A stretch of 41,287 bases of DNA from assembly GCA_028718605.1 (NCBI GenBank), contig JAQULM010000001.1, positions 477,719-519,005 on the forward strand, written 5' to 3'. This document shows positions 37,025-41,287 of this stretch, piece by piece (positions within the stretch are counted from its first letter, which is position 1; every line of letters begins with the position of its first letter). The notes under the pieces are model-generated. The model saw nothing but the letters and a program-made list of their open reading frames with translations, did no database searches and had not been told where the DNA came from. The translations under genes and the position numbers were made by a program. The DNA comes from Patescibacteria group bacterium (GTDB lineage Bacteria; Patescibacteriota; Patescibacteriia; UBA10025; JAHIVO01).

Positions 37025-37519
37025 ATGTCGAACCGCCACCTCTCACGGACTATTGCTATGCAGTCCCTGTACGAATGGGACTTCAACAAGCTTGATGCAA
37101 CAGCGCTTCCAGCGATTATTCAGCGGAATTTAAAAGAACTCGCCCCCGGCCTTGAAGACCCCAGCTTTACGATGCGAATCGTGAAAGGTGTCTTGAAGCA
37201 TTTGGATGAGCTCAATACGCTGATCACCACCTACGCTCCCGAGTGGCCATTGGAGCAGATCACGGTCGTTGACCGGAACGTCCTGCGCATCGGAATATTC
37301 GAGCTGAAGTTTTCCGGCGGTGAAATTCCCCCGAAAGTCGCAATCAATGAAGCGATTGAGCTCGCAAAAACATTCGGCGGAGAATCGTCCGGTAAATTTA
37401 TCAATGGCGTCCTCGGCACGATATACAAGGAAATGCTGAACGCAGGCGAAACACCGATCACCGACGGCGCGGTCATTGAGCCGAAGCAACAAACCAAATC
37501 TAACCAAACGCCAGCTTAA
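37025..37519 (+). CDS. nusB: Transcription antitermination protein NusB
   Basis: [14 protein letters not shown]...[21 protein letters not shown]...[32 protein letters not shown]. Confidence 0.94.
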   Translation: MSNRHLSRTIAMQSLYEWDFNKLDATALPAIIQRNLKELAPGLEDPSFTMRIVKGVLKHLDELNTLITTYAPEWPLEQITVVDRNVLRIGIFELKFSGGEIPPKVAINEAIELAKTFGGESSGKFINGVLGTIYKEMLNAGETPITDGAVIEPKQQTKSNQTPA

Positions 37520-37585
37520 ACGCGCGCTCAACACCCCTCCGACGGGGTGGAACACGCCTTCAAGCGGGTGCGACATCTGACCCCC

Positions 37586-38278
37586 ATGGACAATCTCAAC
37601 GAACTGGAACGTAGGATCAACGTCCAGTTTACGAATCAAGATCTACTGAAGCAATCAATGGTGCACCGTTCATATTTGAACGAACACCCTGATTTTCCGT
37701 TGGGGCACAACGAGCGGCTCGAGTTCCTCGGGGATGCGGTACTCGAACTCATCGTCACTGAATACCTATACCGAAAGTACGATAATCCTGAAGGCGACCT
37801 GACGAACTGGCGCGCGAGCCTGGTAAATTCCAAGATGCTCTCGGAAATCGCCCAGCAGCTGGACATCAACGGCCACCTGTACCTGTCACGAGGCGAAGAA
37901 AAGGACGCGAACAGCAAAGCCCGGCAGTACATCCTCGCGAATGCGTTTGAAGCGCTGATCGGCGCGATTTATCTGGACCAGGGCTGGGACACTGCCAAAC
38001 AATTTATCACGGACAACCTCCTCACGCGCCTTGAAGCAATCCTCGAGCACAAACAGTACGTGGACCCGAAGAGCAAGTTCCAGGAAGCAAGCCAGGAGCG
38101 GCATGGGATAACGCCATCCTACAAAGTGCTGGAAGAATCCGGCCCCGACCACGCGAAGCGGTTTGCGGTCGGACTCTACATCGGGAGCGAACATGTCGCG
38201 ACGGGCGAGGGCATGTCCAAGCAGGAAGCGCAGGTTGATGCTGCCCAGAAAGCGCTCGAGGCAAAAGGGTGGAACTAA
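37586..38278 (+). CDS. rnc: Ribonuclease III
   Basis: HNERLEFLGDAVLELIVTEYLY, NAFEALIGAIYLDQGW, C-terminal dsRBD. Confidence 0.96.
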   Translation: MDNLNELERRINVQFTNQDLLKQSMVHRSYLNEHPDFPLGHNERLEFLGDAVLELIVTEYLYRKYDNPEGDLTNWRASLVNSKMLSEIAQQLDINGHLYLSRGEEKDANSKARQYILANAFEALIGAIYLDQGWDTAKQFITDNLLTRLEAILEHKQYVDPKSKFQEASQERHGITPSYKVLEESGPDHAKRFAVGLYIGSEHVATGEGMSKQEAQVDAAQKALEAKGWN

Positions 38279-38422
38279 TACGAATACTTGATCTGAAGCT
38301 TGCTACGGCGGGCGTTTTTTATTGACAACTCATCAGACGCGAATTAAGATATAATAATTTAAAAATCTAAATAGCAATACACACAGAGTACATTTCGTGC
38401 TCACAAACCACGGAGGTTAGTG

Positions 38423-38809
38423 ATGAAGTCTCGGATGAAGGTTGACGGCCCATTCATGGGCAAGGTAACGCACTGTTACAGCCAGATTGGCTGCTGCGCA
38501 GTGCGAATCCAGGCCGGACTCCTGGCAGTCGGGTCACGAATCGTCTTCGCAAAAGAGGGAATGCGGCACCAGGAATGTGATGGTTTCGAGTACTTCTGCG
38601 AAGCGGGCTCAATCCGCGTTCGGCGGGGTAATGTCGAACATAAGGTCATGCAGGCGCGGGCAATTCTTAACCCCGACGGCCAGGGTAAAGCGCTCGAACT
38701 CATATTCGAAGATTCGGATACGCCCGTGATCACGACTGATCGCGAAGTCGCCGTCATGGTACGCCGCATGCCGCCGAACAACGCAGACGTTTTTCTGCGG
38801 ACATCCTGA
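38423..38809 (+). CDS. Hypothetical small protein, possible stand-alone translation-factor domain-2-like beta-barrel
   Basis: MGKVTHCYSQIGCCAVRIQAGLLAVGSRIVF; promoter TTGACA-17-TAAGAT; SD GGAGG. Confidence 0.55.
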   Translation: MKSRMKVDGPFMGKVTHCYSQIGCCAVRIQAGLLAVGSRIVFAKEGMRHQECDGFEYFCEAGSIRVRRGNVEHKVMQARAILNPDGQGKALELIFEDSDTPVITTDREVAVMVRRMPPNNADVFLRTS

Positions 38810-38898
38810 TTCCACTCAAAGGCTGCGTATGTATTAGTACGAATGCAGTAAGAATGCGCGTGCAGGCTCCATGCCCGCACGCTTTTATTTTGAATGAT

Positions 38899-38927
38899 AT
38901 TGACAGTTTATCAATTTTCATCTATTA
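38899..38927 (+). promoter_or_regulatory. Promoter of the second small barrel-like gene
   Basis: TTGACA-gtttatcaattttcatc-TATTAT (17-nt spacer). Confidence 0.7.
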
Positions 38928-39001
38928 TCCATCGATATCAGCAAACTGGAGCAAAAATAAACAGAGCTCCACAAACCGCAACTATTTACATGGAGGTGAG
39001 T

Positions 39002-39409
39002 ATGGCCGGGGAATTGATTCTCGTTGGCCAAGTGTTCGGATGTCGTGATTCGTCCTTCATCAACGTGCATTACCTCGGGATTCGAGTGCAAAGGCCGTTT
39101 CCGGCTGGGTGCATCCTATATGTATCCGACGGAAGCACGACCGAACTGAATTCGGACCAGGCAGCGATGCAGCTCAACGTCACCAGCATCGAGCTGAGGA
39201 AAGAGCGGAAAAACGTCGCCAAGAAAGGCCAGGAAGTCGGTATTGCTGTCCACTCAATTATCGGGGTGCCGGCAAACGGCACAAATGTATTCGCCCTCCC
39301 CGCGGCTGTCCAAAGCGCGGAACATGATAAACAGCGAACGATTCCCCGTTCGAGCATCAAGAAAACGAGTGAGCAAACCGGTTCCCGCTACTTCGTCCGG
39401 ACGAGGTAA
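39002..39409 (+). CDS. Hypothetical small protein, possible stand-alone translation-factor domain-2-like beta-barrel
   Basis: LVGQVFGCRDSSFINVHYLGIRVQRPFPAGCILYVSDG...VTSIELRKERKNVAKKGQEVGIAV; SD GGAGGTG; the 171-aa ORF start lies upstream of the promoter. Confidence 0.6.
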   Translation: MAGELILVGQVFGCRDSSFINVHYLGIRVQRPFPAGCILYVSDGSTTELNSDQAAMQLNVTSIELRKERKNVAKKGQEVGIAVHSIIGVPANGTNVFALPAAVQSAEHDKQRTIPRSSIKKTSEQTGSRYFVRTR

Positions 39410-39431
39410 TCCAACGACACCTAAAGTGTTT

Positions 39432-39473
39432 CAGGCGCGCCGCAGACCTCTGCAGCGCGCCTCAATATTTTTG
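39432..39473 (+). terminator. Terminator
   Basis: AGGCGCGC-...-GCGCGCCT-CAATATTTTTGTG. Confidence 0.8.
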
Positions 39474-39489
39474 TGTACCCGAGCATCAC

Positions 39490-39616
39490 TTTACACAATA
39501 TCGAATCCTTGCTATCCTACTCTACGAAGACTATGCTATACACAATCACCTGCCACGACACAGCTCTCGCCACTCAACGGGCATGAATTGTCCCCCCACG
39601 CGGGGGATTTTTTTTA
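39490..39616 (+). promoter_or_regulatory. pyrB leader: promoter, short ORF and intrinsic terminator
   Basis: TTTACA-17-TATCCT; ORF MLYTITCHDTALATQRA (39533-39586); CCCCC-acgc-GGGGG-ATTTTTTTT ahead of pyrB ATG. Confidence 0.6.
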
Positions 39617-39640
39617 AATAACTAGATATCGAAACCACCT

Positions 39641-40558
39641 ATGGTGAATTTTAAAAACCGGGATATCATCTCCATCCATGATTTCTCGAAAGAAGACATC
39701 ATGCACATCCTGAAAACAGCGAAACGCTTCAAGGCTGCCCCAGCACCCGGGCTCCTGAAGAACAAAATCCTTGCGAGTCTTTTCTTCGAACCATCGACAC
39801 GAACCAGGTTCTCGTTTGAATCAGCAATGCAGCGCCTCGGCGGATCGGTCATCACGCTTGCTGACGCAAAAACAAGCTCCTCTGCCAAAGGCGAGTCGGT
39901 CGCCGACTCAATACGGATCGTGGAAAAATACTGCGACGTGATTGTCATGCGCCACTCGATCGAAGGTTCCGCGCGCCTCGCCGCTGAAGTGTCCAATAAC
40001 CCCATCATTAACGGCGGTGACGGCGCCAACCAGCACCCAACCCAGACGTTCCTGGACCTGTTCTCAATCCTCGAGACGCAGGGGAAACTGAAAGGCCTGA
40101 ACGTCGCGATCGTCGGTGACCTGAAGTACGGCCGGACAACTCACTCGCTGGCGTACGCGCTCGGGATGTTCGGGTCGCGCCTGCACTTCGTCTCGCCGGT
40201 ATCGCTCCAAATGCCCAACCACGTGATGCACGAACTGAAAAAGATGAAAGCGAAATTTACCATCCACCAGCACCCGGAAAAAATCATGCCCAAACTGGAC
40301 ATTTTCTACGCCACCCGAATCCAGAAAGAACGGTTCCCTGATCCGGTCGAGTACGAGAAGGTGAAAGACGTATACATCATCACGAACAAGCTCCTCACGA
40401 AAGTAAAAAAGAACTTCCGGATACTGCATCCGTTGCCACGCGTCAATGAAATCAACTACGAGGTCGACACGACGCCGTATGCGTACTACTTCCAACAGGC
40501 AAACAACGGCCTGTACGTCCGCGAGGCGCTCTTAGCATTAACCTTGGGGAAAATATAA
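39641..40558 (+). CDS. pyrB: Aspartate carbamoyltransferase catalytic subunit
   Basis: FFEPSTRTRFSFESAMQRLGG, GDGANQHPTQTFLDLFSI, GDLKYGRTTHSL, HPLPRVNEI. Confidence 0.96.
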   Translation: MVNFKNRDIISIHDFSKEDIMHILKTAKRFKAAPAPGLLKNKILASLFFEPSTRTRFSFESAMQRLGGSVITLADAKTSSSAKGESVADSIRIVEKYCDVIVMRHSIEGSARLAAEVSNNPIINGGDGANQHPTQTFLDLFSILETQGKLKGLNVAIVGDLKYGRTTHSLAYALGMFGSRLHFVSPVSLQMPNHVMHELKKMKAKFTIHQHPEKIMPKLDIFYATRIQKERFPDPVEYEKVKDVYIITNKLLTKVKKNFRILHPLPRVNEINYEVDTTPYAYYFQQANNGLYVREALLALTLGKI

Positions 40559-40559
40559 T

Positions 40560-41018
40560 ATGAAACCACTGCGAACGTTTAAAGTGTACGCGATCAAGAA
40601 TGGCACGGTCATCGACCACATTCCCGAGGGAAAGGGTGTAGAAATCATCGACCTTCTAAGGCTGAGGCAGTGGAGAAAAATAGTCACCGTCGGTATCGGG
40701 TTTTCAAGCAAGAAGTACGGCAAAAAAGATATTGTCAAAATTGAAAATAAAGAGCTCACCGCAGAAGAAGCCAATAAAATCGCGATAATCGCACCGACCG
40801 CGACACTTAATATTATCAGGAATTTCGAACGGGTCAGCAAGCAGAATGTAAAGCTGCCTGAAGTGATCGAGGGCATCCTCAAATGCCCCAATCCCGCATG
40901 CATCACCAACCACGAACCCGTAACAACAAAATTTTTCCATGACGAAACGGGGGAATTGCACATGAGGTGCTGGTACTGCGAGCGGTATTTCAAGGCTACA
41001 GACGTCGAAGTCATGTAA
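40560..41018 (+). CDS. pyrI: Aspartate carbamoyltransferase regulatory subunit
   Basis: KNGTVIDHIPEGKGVEIIDLL, CPNPACITNHEPV...RCWYCER zinc site. Confidence 0.96.
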   Translation: MKPLRTFKVYAIKNGTVIDHIPEGKGVEIIDLLRLRQWRKIVTVGIGFSSKKYGKKDIVKIENKELTAEEANKIAIIAPTATLNIIRNFERVSKQNVKLPEVIEGILKCPNPACITNHEPVTTKFFHDETGELHMRCWYCERYFKATDVEVM

Positions 41019-41025
41019 TAACACT

Positions 41026-41287
41026 ATGTCACTCCGCGTACAATTCGCCGGGCTCACGCTGAAAAATCCGACGCTCCTCGCGTCCGGCGTCCTCGGCGTA
41101 TCCCGCTCGTCGATTAAAAACGTCTTGCAGCATGGCGCAGCTGGATGTGTCATCAAATCCATCAGCCTCGAGGAACGCAAAGGCCACGCCGCACCGAACA
41201 TGCTGACATTCGAGGGCGGCATGCTGAACGCTGTCGGGTATTCCAACCCCGGCGTTGATGAGGCGAAAAAGGAATTCGAGAAGCTCC
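41026..41287 (+). CDS. pyrD: Dihydroorotate dehydrogenase, N-terminus (truncated by window edge)
   Basis: MSLRVQFAGLTLKNPTLLASGVLGVSRSSIKNVLQHGAAGCVIKSISLEERKGHAAPNM. Confidence 0.92.
   Translation, partial: MSLRVQFAGLTLKNPTLLASGVLGVSRSSIKNVLQHGAAGCVIKSISLEERKGHAAPNMLTFEGGMLNAVGYSNPGVDEAKKEFEKL

Noticed and set aside
1-41287. CRISPR arrays, toxin-antitoxin, phage or transposase genes
   Set aside because: No regularly spaced repeats or recognisable Cas, integrase, transposase or TA proteins found in the ORF list.

Overview
The gene content and style suggest a Candidate Phyla Radiation / Patescibacteria-like bacterial chromosome segment (inference, no search run). Nearly everything left of ~11.76 kb is on the minus strand: comM/yifB-like (partial), rsuA/rluB-family synthase, a secreted hypothetical, CDP-alcohol phosphatidyltransferase, lspA, dksA/traR-like, a 1.4-kaa secreted protein ending in a 7-unit FG-GAP-type propeller, gdhA, an aminotransferase remnant, trxB, trxA and a CsoR/RcnR-family repressor. 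Right of ~11.9 kb most genes are on the plus strand: bactofilin, DAGK-like, infB, rbfA, nrnA-like, clpP, rny, ymdB, HU, MBL-fold, gyrA, purM, rpmF, nusB, rnc, pyrB, pyrI, pyrD (partial). Minus-strand exceptions are a frameshifted purH, a membrane protein, ftsH, rpsA and one small gene. The strand switch (~11.8-13.7 kb) holds a tRNA cluster and a perfect 16-bp parS-like palindrome. The most unusual signal is a repeated 'tRNA inside a broken tRNA' arrangement. An intact tRNA-Arg(CCU), flanked by CCCGCC...GGCGGG inverted repeats, sits precisely inside the D-loop of a decayed related tRNA. An intact tRNA-Ile(UAU) sits between the 5' and 3' halves of a second, nearly identical tRNA. Other highlights are an exact RcnR-type operator (TACT-G6-N-AGTA) overlapping the -10 of a csoR-like/trxA/trxB operon, a 60-bp perfect direct repeat flanking purH, a structured noncoding region upstream of clpP, a leader terminator before pyrB, and two adjacent small proteins that may be stand-alone translation-factor domain-2-like barrels. 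All family assignments come from motif recognition by eye.
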